DNA of 64,000 nt from Streptomyces davaonensis JCM 4913 (GTDB taxonomy: Bacteria > Actinomycetota > Actinomycetes > Streptomycetales > Streptomycetaceae): assembly GCF_000349325.1 (NCBI RefSeq), contig NC_020504.1, positions 8,784,326 through 8,848,325 of the forward strand, read 5' to 3'. Position 1 is the stretch's first letter. Every line of letters starts with the position of its first letter. Under the pieces are notes generated by a model. The model ran no database searches. It was not told where the DNA came from and worked only from the letters and a program-made list of their open reading frames with translations. Both the position numbers and the translations under genes were made by a program. Below, in pieces: positions 17,086 to 25,142 of this stretch.

Positions 17086-18150
17086 ATGGCTACGCCGCTC
17101 AGTGCCGGGAAGTTGGTCGCAGCACTGCGTGCCGAGGGGTGCGACGTTCACGAGGTGAGTGGATGGCGTACCAACAACCGTAATCACAAGGGACCTTGGG
17201 GGCCTGTGAACGGGGTGATGGTGCACCACACCGTCACCGGGCCCGGTGACGATGTCGTCAGCCTCATCTATCACGGGCACAGTGCTCTGCCCGGACCGCT
17301 GGCCACCGGCTGCATCACCAAGGACGGCACGATCCATCTGACGGGCAACGGCCGGGCGAACCACGCGGGTGGCGGGGATCCCGATGTGCTCGCCGCTGTC
17401 GTCAATGAGTCGTACGGCAGTTACCCGCCGCCCACCCATGAGCACGACGGCAGTCCCGGTTCCGTGGACGGCAACGCCCGGTTCTACGGCTGGGAGTGCG
17501 AGAACGAGGGCGACGGGACGGATCCGTGGCCGCGTGTGCAGTACGTCGCCATGGTCAAGGCCACCGCCGGGATCTGCCGAGCGCACGGCTGGAGCGCCAA
17601 GAGCACCATCGGCCATCTGGAGTGGTCGGACTGGAAGCCGGACCCCCGCGGCTTCGACATGAAGGACTTCCGCAGTGACCTCGCCGCATGCCTGGGCCGT
17701 CCGGCCGGGGTGTGGGAAGGAGACGACGAGCCCATGCCCGAGTACGTCAACCTCGGCATCGCGGACCCCTACGAACTGGCGCCCGGCGTCTGGGACTCGA
17801 TCGAGCTCACCGCCGAGTGGACCGACGAGACCGGCGACCACGCCACCGACGGCAGCGTCTTCGCCCGCGGCCCCGCCCGCTTCACCGGCTCCGTCAGCCT
17901 GCGCTTCGACGGCCTGCCCGCCGGGTGCGTCGTCCAGGCCCGGATGTCCGAATTCCAGGGCGCCGACCACCATACCGACCACCCGATCCACGAGATCGTC
18001 GCCACCGACGGCGACACCTTCGCCGTCGTACCCCTCACCAAGCGCCTCACGTCGGGACGGAGCATGCGCGTGCGGCTGCTGAACCAGGCGGAGGTGCCGA
18101 TCACGGTGACGAGCGTGGTGCTCACGGCACTTGTGTGGAAGGAGAGTTGA
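17086..18150 (+). CDS. PGRP-type N-acetylmuramoyl-L-alanine amidase, no signal peptide
   Basis: 354 residues from the ATG at 17086, with a strong AAAGGAGG site. The N-terminal amidase_2/PGRP domain shows the first zinc His in VMVHHTVTG (H47), NHAGGG, and a late GHLEWSDWKPDPRGFDM that supplies the last His, Lys and Asp. It should cut the amide bond between muramic acid and L-Ala in peptidoglycan. From about residue 220 there is a separate beta-rich domain of about 135 residues without SH3 or LysM signature. There is no signal peptide, a feature of phage endolysins and of enzymes released by lysis. No holin or other phage gene is nearby. Confidence 0.8.
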   Translation: MATPLSAGKLVAALRAEGCDVHEVSGWRTNNRNHKGPWGPVNGVMVHHTVTGPGDDVVSLIYHGHSALPGPLATGCITKDGTIHLTGNGRANHAGGGDPDVLAAVVNESYGSYPPPTHEHDGSPGSVDGNARFYGWECENEGDGTDPWPRVQYVAMVKATAGICRAHGWSAKSTIGHLEWSDWKPDPRGFDMKDFRSDLAACLGRPAGVWEGDDEPMPEYVNLGIADPYELAPGVWDSIELTAEWTDETGDHATDGSVFARGPARFTGSVSLRFDGLPAGCVVQARMSEFQGADHHTDHPIHEIVATDGDTFAVVPLTKRLTSGRSMRVRLLNQAEVPITVTSVVLTALVWKES

Positions 18151-18220
18151 GCGACGCGCCTCCCGGGCGGCCCGGCTAATTGGTTTGCCGACGGCCGGGC
18201 CGGTCGGATAGGAAGCTCGC

Positions 18221-18763
18221 ATGCTCAGGGGCAGCAAGGTCGGGCTCAGGGCCCGGCATGAGGACGACATCCCGGTTCTGCAGGCAGAGCTCCACGACGA
18301 CGTGGTCAACCATGCGCGGGCTCAGTCCCGGCCGTGGCGGCCGATCACGCCCGGCTCGAAGACCGCGCCGTTCGCGGTGGACGACACGGAGGAAGGGGAC
18401 GTCCCGTTCTCCGTCGTGGAGTTGGAGGGCGGCACGCTGATCGGCGCCGCGACGCTGTGGGGCATCGACGACCACAACCGGTCCGCGCACGTCGGGCTGG
18501 GGCTGCTTCCGGCCTCGCGCGGCAAGGGCTACGGCACCGACGTGGTCGCGGTGTTGTGCCACTACGGCTTCGTCGTGCTCGGACTGCGGCGACTTCAGAT
18601 CGAGACGCTCTCGGACAACGCCGCGATGCTTCGCTCCGCCGAGCGCAACGGCTTCGTCCGCGAGGGCGTGCTGCGCTCCTCGGCGTGGGTGATGGGCGAG
18701 TGGCTCGACGAGGTGCTGCTCGGGCTGCTTGTGCATGACTGGAAGCCGGATCCGCAGGATTAG
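18221..18763 (+). CDS. GNAT acetyltransferase, RimJ/RimL type
   Basis: 180 residues. It follows the RimJ/RimL/SpeG pattern: an N-terminal strand LRARHEDDIPVLQAELHDD, motif A in GLGLLPASRGKGYGTDVVAVL (R/G-x-G-x-G), and motif B in LQIETLSDNAAMLRSAERNGFVREG. It probably acetylates an amino terminus or a small amine. It is a single gene; the next gene starts 80 bp downstream on the same strand. Confidence 0.83.
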   Translation: MLRGSKVGLRARHEDDIPVLQAELHDDVVNHARAQSRPWRPITPGSKTAPFAVDDTEEGDVPFSVVELEGGTLIGAATLWGIDDHNRSAHVGLGLLPASRGKGYGTDVVAVLCHYGFVVLGLRRLQIETLSDNAAMLRSAERNGFVREGVLRSSAWVMGEWLDEVLLGLLVHDWKPDPQD

Positions 18764-18843
18764 TTGTCGGTGTGTCGTCGGGTCTGGCACGATCGCTGCT
18801 CCTGTCACTCACGGCAGCGCACAGCGGCCGTCAAGGAGGTCCG

Positions 18844-19740
18844 GTGCACAGACGGTGGCTGTGGATAGCCTCGGCCGCGGCGCTCATCGTGGTCTCCCTG
18901 GCCGTGGTGTTGTTCTCGGACGGCGAGGGCCAGGCCGACGCGGACGAGGCCGCGGCCACGCCCACCGTGACGGTGAACGTGCCGGATTCCACGCCGAGTT
19001 CGTCACCCCGTAGGACCGAGACGGCGAAACCGTCCCCTTCGCACAAGCCGTCCGCCTCCGCGACCACCGCCGCGCCGAAGCCCTCCAAGACCCGCACGCC
19101 TCAAAAGGCCTCCACCGCCGGGGCGTTGGCCGGACGGATCCGGCCCGGCGTCACCTACCGCGGCCTCGCCACCTTCTACGACTCCGACGGCACGGGCGCC
19201 TGCATGTACGACGCGAGCCAGGACGTCATGACCGCCGCGATGAACCACACCGACTACGAGACGGCCAAGGCCTGCGGGGCGTACGTGACTATCCGTGCGG
19301 CCGGTGGCGCCTCCGTCACGGTTCGCGTCACCAACGAGTGCCCGGAATGCGCGCCCGGCCATATCGACCTCAGCGCCGAGGCCTTCGCCGAACTCGCCGC
19401 GCCCTCGGCCGGACAGATCCCGATCACCTGGGAGCTGGCGAGCCCGGCCGACGAGGGGACGCTGTCGGTCCGGTACAAGACCGGGTCCAGCCAGTACTGG
19501 TGCGGGATCCAGGTGATCGGCCACCGCAACCCCGTGGCGCGCCTGGAAGTCGGTACCGGCAGCGGCTGGCGCCAGCTGCCGCGCGCCGAGTTCAACTACT
19601 TCCTCGCCGAGGACGGGGGCGGGTGCGGCGGCCCGATCAGGATCACCGACATCCACGGGCAACGGCTCACCGTCGAGGGGATCGCGATCCGGCCGAACGT
19701 CGTGCAGTCGACCCGGGTCCAGTTCCCCGGGCCCGCGTAG
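18844..19740 (+). CDS. Expansin-like secreted protein (EXLX type)
   Basis: 298 residues from the GTG at 18844, directly after AAGGAGG. An N-terminal membrane segment or signal anchor (about 5-22) is followed by about 70 residues of Thr/Ser/Pro-rich linker. The first expansin domain is a double-psi beta-barrel (about 95-200: YRGLATFYDSDGTGACMYD, VTNECPECAPGHIDLS with the catalytic-type Asp), the second a cellulose-binding-like domain (about 205-298: WCGIQVIGHRNPVARLEV, EFNYFLAEDGGGCGGPIRI). It is predicted to loosen cellulose or cell-wall glycans without hydrolysis. It abuts the methyltransferase gene tail to tail. Confidence 0.85.
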   Translation: MHRRWLWIASAAALIVVSLAVVLFSDGEGQADADEAAATPTVTVNVPDSTPSSSPRRTETAKPSPSHKPSASATTAAPKPSKTRTPQKASTAGALAGRIRPGVTYRGLATFYDSDGTGACMYDASQDVMTAAMNHTDYETAKACGAYVTIRAAGGASVTVRVTNECPECAPGHIDLSAEAFAELAAPSAGQIPITWELASPADEGTLSVRYKTGSSQYWCGIQVIGHRNPVARLEVGTGSGWRQLPRAEFNYFLAEDGGGCGGPIRITDIHGQRLTVEGIAIRPNVVQSTRVQFPGPA

Positions 19741-20589
19741 TCAGCGCGCCCGGGCGCTGACCACCCAACAGGCGGCCGTGAAACGGACTTCCGTGCCGTG
19801 CACGTACGGATCGAAGGCGGCGCGGACCGTCGTCACGATCCGGATCCGGGTCCGCTCGTCCACGTCCGGCAGGAGCTGGCCGAGCGGTCCGAGCCGGGTG
19901 AAGTAGCGGACCAGATCCGCGGTGGGCAGGACGCAGTCCACTTCGAACGGCTGGATGTCGACGTCACCCCACCCACCGCGCGTGAGCACGTCCCGGACCA
20001 GGTCCGGGTCGGCGAACGCGAACTGTCCCGGTCCGGCCGGCCGACGGGCGGGCAGGTCGGGGAGCAGCGGGGCCGCGGCGCGTTCGGCCGTCGTCATGAA
20101 CGGGTTCTCCTCCGCGCCGCGCCAGACGACGACCCGGAGCCGGGCGCCGTCCTCGGCCGCGCGCCGGAGGTTGGCGAAGGCGCGCACGGAGTCGTCGAAG
20201 AACATCACGCCGAGCCGCGAGACGACGGTGTCGAAGGCGGCCGTCTCGAAGGCGTGCTCCCCGGCGTCGGCCCGGACGAAGGAGGCGGGCACCCCCTCCC
20301 GCTCGGCACGGGCCCGCGCGGCCGTGATCATCGGCTCGGAGATGTCGACGCCGACACAGCGCCCCGCCGGGCCGAGGCGCCGGGCGAGCGCCACCGTGGT
20401 GCCGCCGGTGCCGCAGCCGACATCGAGGACCCGGCCCCCGTGCCCCGCGGGCACCGCCTCCACGAGCAGCTCCTCCAAGGGACGCAGCAGCCCGTCCAGC
20501 AACGCCTGCTCCTCCACCCAGACGTTTCCGGCCCGCCCGTTCCAGCGGGCCGCCTGGCTGTCATCGGTGCTGTGCGTCATGTTCATCAT
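19741..20589 (-). CDS. SAM-dependent methyltransferase
   Basis: 282 residues; the start is taken as the first ATG at 20589, after GGGAG. Class I Rossmann motifs: VLDVGCGTGGTTVALARRLG (motif I), VGVDISEPMITAAR (motif II) and AFDTVVSRLGVMFFDD (post-motif). It is similar in outline to the UbiE/COQ5 and small-molecule methyltransferase group; the acceptor is unknown. It is divergent from a MerR gene with a SoxR-like operator, so expression is probably MerR-dependent. Its stop codon directly abuts that of the convergent expansin gene. Confidence 0.83.
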   Translation of the reverse strand: MMNMTHSTDDSQAARWNGRAGNVWVEEQALLDGLLRPLEELLVEAVPAGHGGRVLDVGCGTGGTTVALARRLGPAGRCVGVDISEPMITAARARAEREGVPASFVRADAGEHAFETAAFDTVVSRLGVMFFDDSVRAFANLRRAAEDGARLRVVVWRGAEENPFMTTAERAAAPLLPDLPARRPAGPGQFAFADPDLVRDVLTRGGWGDVDIQPFEVDCVLPTADLVRYFTRLGPLGQLLPDVDERTRIRIVTTVRAAFDPYVHGTEVRFTAACWVVSARAR

Positions 20590-20634
20590 CGTCTCCCGTG
20601 CTTGCCGTCGTCGGGTGGAGATGACAGCGTGCTA

Positions 20635-20652
20635 CTTCAAGCCGACTTGAGG
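20635..20652. promoter_or_regulatory. MerR-type operator between methyltransferase and merR genes
   Basis: CTTCAAG-CCGA-CTTGAGG is an 18-bp imperfect inverted repeat (6 of 7 arm positions pair), very like the operators of SoxR-type MerR proteins. It lies 8 bp before the MerR start codon and 46 bp before the divergent methyltransferase, within both putative promoters. Confidence 0.65.
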
Positions 20653-20660
20653 TCAACACC

Positions 20661-21083
20661 ATGACGGACCTGGACATCGCCGAAGTGTCACGCCGCACCG
20701 GGCTGCCCGCTTCGACCCTGCGGTACTACGAGGAGAGGGGGCTGATCGCCTCGACCGGCAGGCGCGGCCTGCGCCGGCAGTACGACCCCGGCGTGCTCCA
20801 GCGCCTGGCGCTGATCGGCCTGGGGCGCGCGGCCGGGTTCTCCCTCGACGAGATCGCCCGTACGTTCGCCGCCGACGGCCAGCCGGACATCGACCGCGGA
20901 ATGCTCGCGGCAAAGGCGGACGAACTGGAGGCGAAAATCAAGGAGTTGGGCGTCCTGCGCGACTCCCTCCGACACGCCGCCGCCTGCCCCGCACCGAGCC
21001 ACATGGAGTGCCCCACGTTCCGTCGCATCCTCCGGGCCGCCGGGGCGGGCGAATCCCGTACGCGGACCGGTCGTCCTGGGTGA
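20661..21083 (+). CDS. MerR-family transcriptional regulator
   Basis: 140 residues. The N-terminal winged helix is typical (LDIAEVSRRTGLPASTLRYYEERGLI) followed by RRQYDPGVLQRLALIGLGRAAGFSLDEI and a dimerisation coil. The C-terminal effector tail holds Cys in AACPAPSHMECPTF, a spacing reminiscent of the CueR/SoxR Cys region but not identical to either, so metal, thiol or Fe-S sensing is possible yet unproven. It is divergent from the methyltransferase, and the operator lies right before its start. Confidence 0.85.
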   Translation: MTDLDIAEVSRRTGLPASTLRYYEERGLIASTGRRGLRRQYDPGVLQRLALIGLGRAAGFSLDEIARTFAADGQPDIDRGMLAAKADELEAKIKELGVLRDSLRHAAACPAPSHMECPTFRRILRAAGAGESRTRTGRPG

Positions 21084-21245
21084 TTTGTCAGCACGGAGCG
21101 CACGCGACCGGCGCGATGGCTGCTGACATCCCGCATCAGGTCACTTGTCCCGGACTCTTGACTCGGTCTGAGCCAGTCGCCATCCTCGACCCACACATTG
21201 GGCTGGCCATGACAATTCCGTCATGCAGTTCAGGAGGGGTGGTCC

Positions 21246-23303
21246 ATGGCTCGTTTCCCGTACCGCAGACGCAAGGACGTCACCGTCGCCTCGCTGCTCC
21301 TCCTGATCCTGGCCCTGCTGCTGGGCCCCGTGCCCAGCTCGGCGGCCGGGACCGACTGGTGGCAGCCGAGCGCACGGCCCGCGCCCGACTCCCAGATCAA
21401 CGTCACCGGCGAGCCGTTCACCGGCACCAACGCGCAGGGCGAGGTGCGCGGCTTCGCCGACCTGCACAACCACCTGTTCTCCAACGAGGCGTTCGGCGGC
21501 CGGCTCATCTGTGGCAAGGTCTTCTCCGAGGCCGGTATCGCCGATGCGCTGAAGGACTGCCCCGAGCACTACCCCGACGGCTCGCTCGCCATCTTCGACT
21601 TCATCACCAACGGAGGCGACGGCAAGCACGACCCGGTCGGCTATCCCACCTTCAAGGACTGGCCCGCCCATGACTCGCTGACCCACCAGCAGAACTACTA
21701 CGCCTGGGTGGAGCGTGCCTGGCGCGGCGGCCAGCGGGTCATGGTCAACGACCTGGTCACCAACGGCGTGATCTGCTCGGTGTACTTCTTCAAGGACCGC
21801 TCCTGCGACGAGATGACCTCGATTCGGCTTCAGGCGAAGCTGAGTTACGACCTTCAGGCATACGTCGACAAGATGTACGGCGGCACCGGGAAGGGCTGGT
21901 TCCGGATCGTCACCGACAGCGCCCAGGCCCGCCAGGTCATCGAGCAGGGCAAGCTGGCGGTCATCCTCGGCGTCGAGACCTCCGAGCCGTTCGGCTGCAA
22001 GATGATTCTCGACATCGCGCAGTGCAGCAAGGCGGACATCGACAAGGGCCTGGACGAGCTGTACGACCTGGGCGTGCGCAGCATGTTCCTGTGCCACAAG
22101 TTCGACAACGCGCTCTGCGGCGTCCGCTTCGACTCCGGCGCGCTCGGCACCGCCATCAACGTCGGCCAGTTCCTGTCGACCGGCACCTTCTGGAAGACCG
22201 AGGAGTGCACCGGACCGCAGCACGACAACCCCATCGGCAACGCCACCGCGGCTGAAGCCGAGGCCGAGCTTCCGGCGGGCGTGGACGTGCCGTCGTACGC
22301 CAGTGGCGCGCAGTGCAATGTGCGCGGGCTGACCGACCTCGGTGAGTACGCGGTGCGGGGCATGATGAAGCGCAAGATGATGCTGGAGATCGACCACATG
22401 AGCGTCAAGGCCACCGGCCGGGTGCTCGACATCTTCGAGGCCGAGTCCTACCCCGGCGTGCTTTCCTCGCACAGCTGGATGGACATGGACTGGACCGAGC
22501 GGGTCTACGGCCTCGGCGGCTTCATCGGCCAGTACATGCACGGCTCCGAGGGCTTCATCGCGGAGGCCGACCGCACGGAGGCGCTGCGCGACCGGTACGG
22601 CGTCGGCTACGGCTACGGCACCGACATGAACGGCGTCGGCGGCTGGCCGGGACCGCGCGGAGCGGACGCCCCGAACAAGGTGACGTACCCCTTCAAGAGC
22701 GTCGACGGCGGCTCCGTCATCGACAAGCAGACCACGGGGCAGCGCACTTGGGACCTCAATACCGACGGGGCCGCCCACTACGGCCTGGTCCCGGACTGGA
22801 TCGAGGACATCCGTCGGGTCGGCGGCCAGGAGGTCGTGGACGACTTGTTCCGCGGCGCCGAGTCGTATCTGGACACCTGGGGGGCCTCCGAGGCGCACCA
22901 GTCCGCGGTGAACCTCGCCAGCAACGCTCCCGCGGCCGCCAGTTCGGCGGAGTGGAACCCGTTCACCAGCTACGCGGCCGGACGCGCCGTCGACGGTGAC
23001 CGGGGCACGCGGTGGGCCAGCGACTGGAGCGACGACCAGTGGCTGCGCATCGATCTCGGTGCGACCCATCGGGTCGGCAGGGTCACCCTCGACTGGGAGC
23101 GCGCCCACGCCAAGGCGTATCGCATCGAGCTCTCCGCCGACGGCACGAGTTGGCGGACCGCCTGGTCCACCACCTCCGGTGACGGCGGCCTGGACACCGC
23201 CCGGTTCACCGGCACACCCGCCCGCTACGTTCGTGTCCTCGGGCTGGAACGCGGCACCGACTGGGGGTACTCACTGCACGAGGTGAGCGTCCACAGCAAC
23301 TGA
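21246..23303 (+). CDS. Secreted M19-like amidohydrolase with C-terminal discoidin (F5/8 C) domain
   Basis: 685 residues with GGAGGGG before the ATG. A signal peptide (about 1-34) ends in SSAAG. The catalytic part (about 70-540) is an amidohydrolase-type barrel resembling membrane dipeptidase M19: ADLHNHLFSN (His-x-His), VILGVETSEPFGC, MLEIDHMSVKATGRVLDI, SSHSWMDMDW and YGYGTDMNG. The last 140 residues form a discoidin/CBM32 domain (GDRGTRWASDWSDDQWLRIDLG) for sugar or surface binding. It probably acts outside the cell on a peptide-like or glycan-linked substrate. The size and fusion differ from ordinary dipeptidases of about 400 residues. Confidence 0.72.
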   Translation: MARFPYRRRKDVTVASLLLLILALLLGPVPSSAAGTDWWQPSARPAPDSQINVTGEPFTGTNAQGEVRGFADLHNHLFSNEAFGGRLICGKVFSEAGIADALKDCPEHYPDGSLAIFDFITNGGDGKHDPVGYPTFKDWPAHDSLTHQQNYYAWVERAWRGGQRVMVNDLVTNGVICSVYFFKDRSCDEMTSIRLQAKLSYDLQAYVDKMYGGTGKGWFRIVTDSAQARQVIEQGKLAVILGVETSEPFGCKMILDIAQCSKADIDKGLDELYDLGVRSMFLCHKFDNALCGVRFDSGALGTAINVGQFLSTGTFWKTEECTGPQHDNPIGNATAAEAEAELPAGVDVPSYASGAQCNVRGLTDLGEYAVRGMMKRKMMLEIDHMSVKATGRVLDIFEAESYPGVLSSHSWMDMDWTERVYGLGGFIGQYMHGSEGFIAEADRTEALRDRYGVGYGYGTDMNGVGGWPGPRGADAPNKVTYPFKSVDGGSVIDKQTTGQRTWDLNTDGAAHYGLVPDWIEDIRRVGGQEVVDDLFRGAESYLDTWGASEAHQSAVNLASNAPAAASSAEWNPFTSYAAGRAVDGDRGTRWASDWSDDQWLRIDLGATHRVGRVTLDWERAHAKAYRIELSADGTSWRTAWSTTSGDGGLDTARFTGTPARYVRVLGLERGTDWGYSLHEVSVHSN

Positions 23304-23334
23304 AGCCCAGCACACCGGCACGAGGGGCACGCAC

Positions 23335-23931
23335 ATGGCACGCAGGCCGTCGGCAGAACGGCGTCAGCAGCTGACGGAAGCGGCGATCAGGGCGATGGCC
23401 CGGGACGGCGTCGCCAGGACGACGACCCGGTCCATCGCCGCCGAAGCCGGCGTGTCCCTCAGCGTCTTCCACTACTGCTTCGACTCCAAGCAGGCCCTGA
23501 TCGAGTCGGTCATCACCACGATCACCGACCACTACGTCACCCTGGTCAAGGACGCCCTACAGCCGAGGGCCACCCTCCAGGAGACCGTCCGCGCCGGACT
23601 CCAGGCCTACTGGGGCCACGTCCGCGCCCATCCCGACGAGCACATGCTCACCTACGAACTCACCCAATACGCCCTGCGCCAGCCGGGTTTCGAGCATCTG
23701 GCCCGTCGGCAGCACGAGATGTACCGCGACACCTTCGCCGAACTCATCGAGGACCTGCGCCCCGCCATGGACCTCCAACTGCGGGTACCCGTACCGGTGC
23801 TGGCGCGCTATCTGGCCGCCATGACGGACGGGCTGACCCTCAACTACCTGGTGCTGGGCGACGAGGAGGCCTGGGCGGGGGTTCTGGACACGGTCACCGC
23901 CCACATCGCGAGCCTCGTCGATCCGTCATGA
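23335..23931 (+). CDS. TetR-family transcriptional regulator (BetI-like)
   Basis: 198 residues starting MARRPSAERRQQL. The helix-turn-helix is visible (ARTTTRSIAAEAGVSLSVFHYCFDSKQALI), with a TetR_C_6/BetI-like ligand domain. The gene lies 31 bp after the secreted hydrolase on the same strand, so it may be co-transcribed with it and could control it, but no operator is evident. Its 3' end overlaps the convergent small gene by 6 bp. Confidence 0.85.
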   Translation: MARRPSAERRQQLTEAAIRAMARDGVARTTTRSIAAEAGVSLSVFHYCFDSKQALIESVITTITDHYVTLVKDALQPRATLQETVRAGLQAYWGHVRAHPDEHMLTYELTQYALRQPGFEHLARRQHEMYRDTFAELIEDLRPAMDLQLRVPVPVLARYLAAMTDGLTLNYLVLGDEEAWAGVLDTVTAHIASLVDPS

Positions 23932-24438
23932 CGGATCGCTGTCGCCGATCCACTTCAGCATCAGCGCCTCCCGCTCCTCGCGGCCGGGGTTCGCGTCACC
24001 CGCGCGGTCGCGGCGCCACGCGAGCAGCTCGTCGAGGTCGGTGCGGCCGTCGACGAGCCGGTTGAGCAGGGTGCGGGAGAGCTCGTACTCCACCGGGCCG
24101 TAGATGCCACCGGCGATGGCACTGAGCACGCTCACCTCGACCGGCTCGGCGCCGGTGTCGATCCGCACGGTGAAGGCGGGCGGCATCTCTCCGTCACCGG
24201 TCAGCGCGACGACCGCCGCGTCGAAGGCCTGCGAGACCCACCGGCGGGAGGCGGACCGTACGGCCACGTCGGCGGCCTCGATCCGCCGCACCTCTTCCCA
24301 GCTCCAGGATCCGGCGTGCTCGATCCCCAGGGTCTCGACACCGTCCTTGGACAGCCGGACTCCGGCCGCCGTGCCCACGGGCTCGGCACCGATGTACACC
24401 GAGTCCTCGGTGATCCAGAACAGGCCGACCATGGCCAT
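23926..24438 (-). CDS. Hypothetical cytoplasmic protein
   Basis: 170 residues from the ATG at 24438, with a strong AAGGAGG 5 nt upstream. No signal peptide or membrane segment. The N-terminal half is beta-rich (GLFWITEDSVYIGAEP; GVRLSKDGVETLGIEHAGSWSWEEV), which resembles a PH-like or phosphotransfer-type beta barrel. The C-terminal half is alpha-helical and charged. I do not recognise a family. It is followed by the lipoprotein gene further up the same strand, 74 bp apart. Confidence 0.6.
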   Translation of the reverse strand: MAMVGLFWITEDSVYIGAEPVGTAAGVRLSKDGVETLGIEHAGSWSWEEVRRIEAADVAVRSASRRWVSQAFDAAVVALTGDGEMPPAFTVRIDTGAEPVEVSVLSAIAGGIYGPVEYELSRTLLNRLVDGRTDLDELLAWRRDRAGDANPGREEREALMLKWIGDSDPS

Positions 24439-24512
24439 GGGGTCCTCCTTGTGCTCGTCTCGGTGACTGAGACGGCGGGAGCGACGGTTCGGTTGCGTTC
24501 GAGGTCAGGCGG

Positions 24513-25040
24513 CTATTGCGGCAGCCACTCGGCCAGTGCGTCGATGAGCCGGTCCAGGGCGGGCTCCTCGACGGAGCGGTCGGTGACGACCGTGCGACCG
24601 TCGATGCGCAGGGTGTACTGGAACATGTCCCGCGCGTCCCTGTCGATGGTGAGACCGGGGACTTCGGCGAGCGCCGGATCGCCGAGCAGGGTGCGCAGTT
24701 CGGTGAACTGGGCCTTGGTGGTGCGTCGGACGGTCGGCTCGCCCTTGTCGCTGGCGTACACCGTGCCGTCGGCGCGCAGGATCACCGTCTGGTGCACGCC
24801 CGCGAATCCCCCGGTGACGGTCATGACGACGAGCTTGGCGTCGGAGCGGCCCGTGGTGGGGACGGGAGTCGGGGGCGCGGAGGAGGAAGGGGTGCTCTTG
24901 GGCGGAGCCGACGTGGAGGAGGCCGTCACCGCGACCGTCTGGGTGGGGGTCGCCACCGGGCCTTCGCCGTCGTCGAAGGCGCAGCCGGTCAGGGTCGTGA
25001 GGCCCAGCGCCGCCGCCACGGCCGTACGTTTCCCGATCAC
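24513..25040 (-). CDS. Lipoprotein, function unknown
   Basis: 175 residues from the ATG at 25040. A lipoprotein signal ends with the lipobox LTGC (Cys 20). A Ser/Thr/Pro linker (about 25-65) follows, then a globular domain of about 110 residues with beta strands (KLVVMTVTGGFAGVHQTVILRADGTVYAS; FQYTLRIDGRTVVTDRSVEEPALDRL). The pattern resembles small secreted proteins that bear a single beta-sandwich domain similar to protease inhibitors of the hirustasin/SSI type, but I cannot place it. It should be fixed to the outer face of the membrane. Confidence 0.7.
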   Translation of the reverse strand: MIGKRTAVAAALGLTTLTGCAFDDGEGPVATPTQTVAVTASSTSAPPKSTPSSSAPPTPVPTTGRSDAKLVVMTVTGGFAGVHQTVILRADGTVYASDKGEPTVRRTTKAQFTELRTLLGDPALAEVPGLTIDRDARDMFQYTLRIDGRTVVTDRSVEEPALDRLIDALAEWLPQ

Positions 25041-25142
25041 CGTTTCCCCTGTCGGCCGATCGCCGCCGCCACATGGTGAATACCACGGAATCGATCCATC
25101 CTGGGAGTTCCGCGTGCTGTCCGGAGGCGTCTGGAGGCCCCC

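Noticed and set aside
21141..23108. 656-codon minus-strand frame across the secreted M19-like gene
   Set aside because: It is opposite a gene with a clear ribosome site, signal peptide and motifs; the reverse frame has no family features and biased Val/Gly/Ala composition.
23304..23334. An operator for the TetR gene at 23335
   Set aside because: The 31-bp gap shows no convincing palindrome, so no site was listed.
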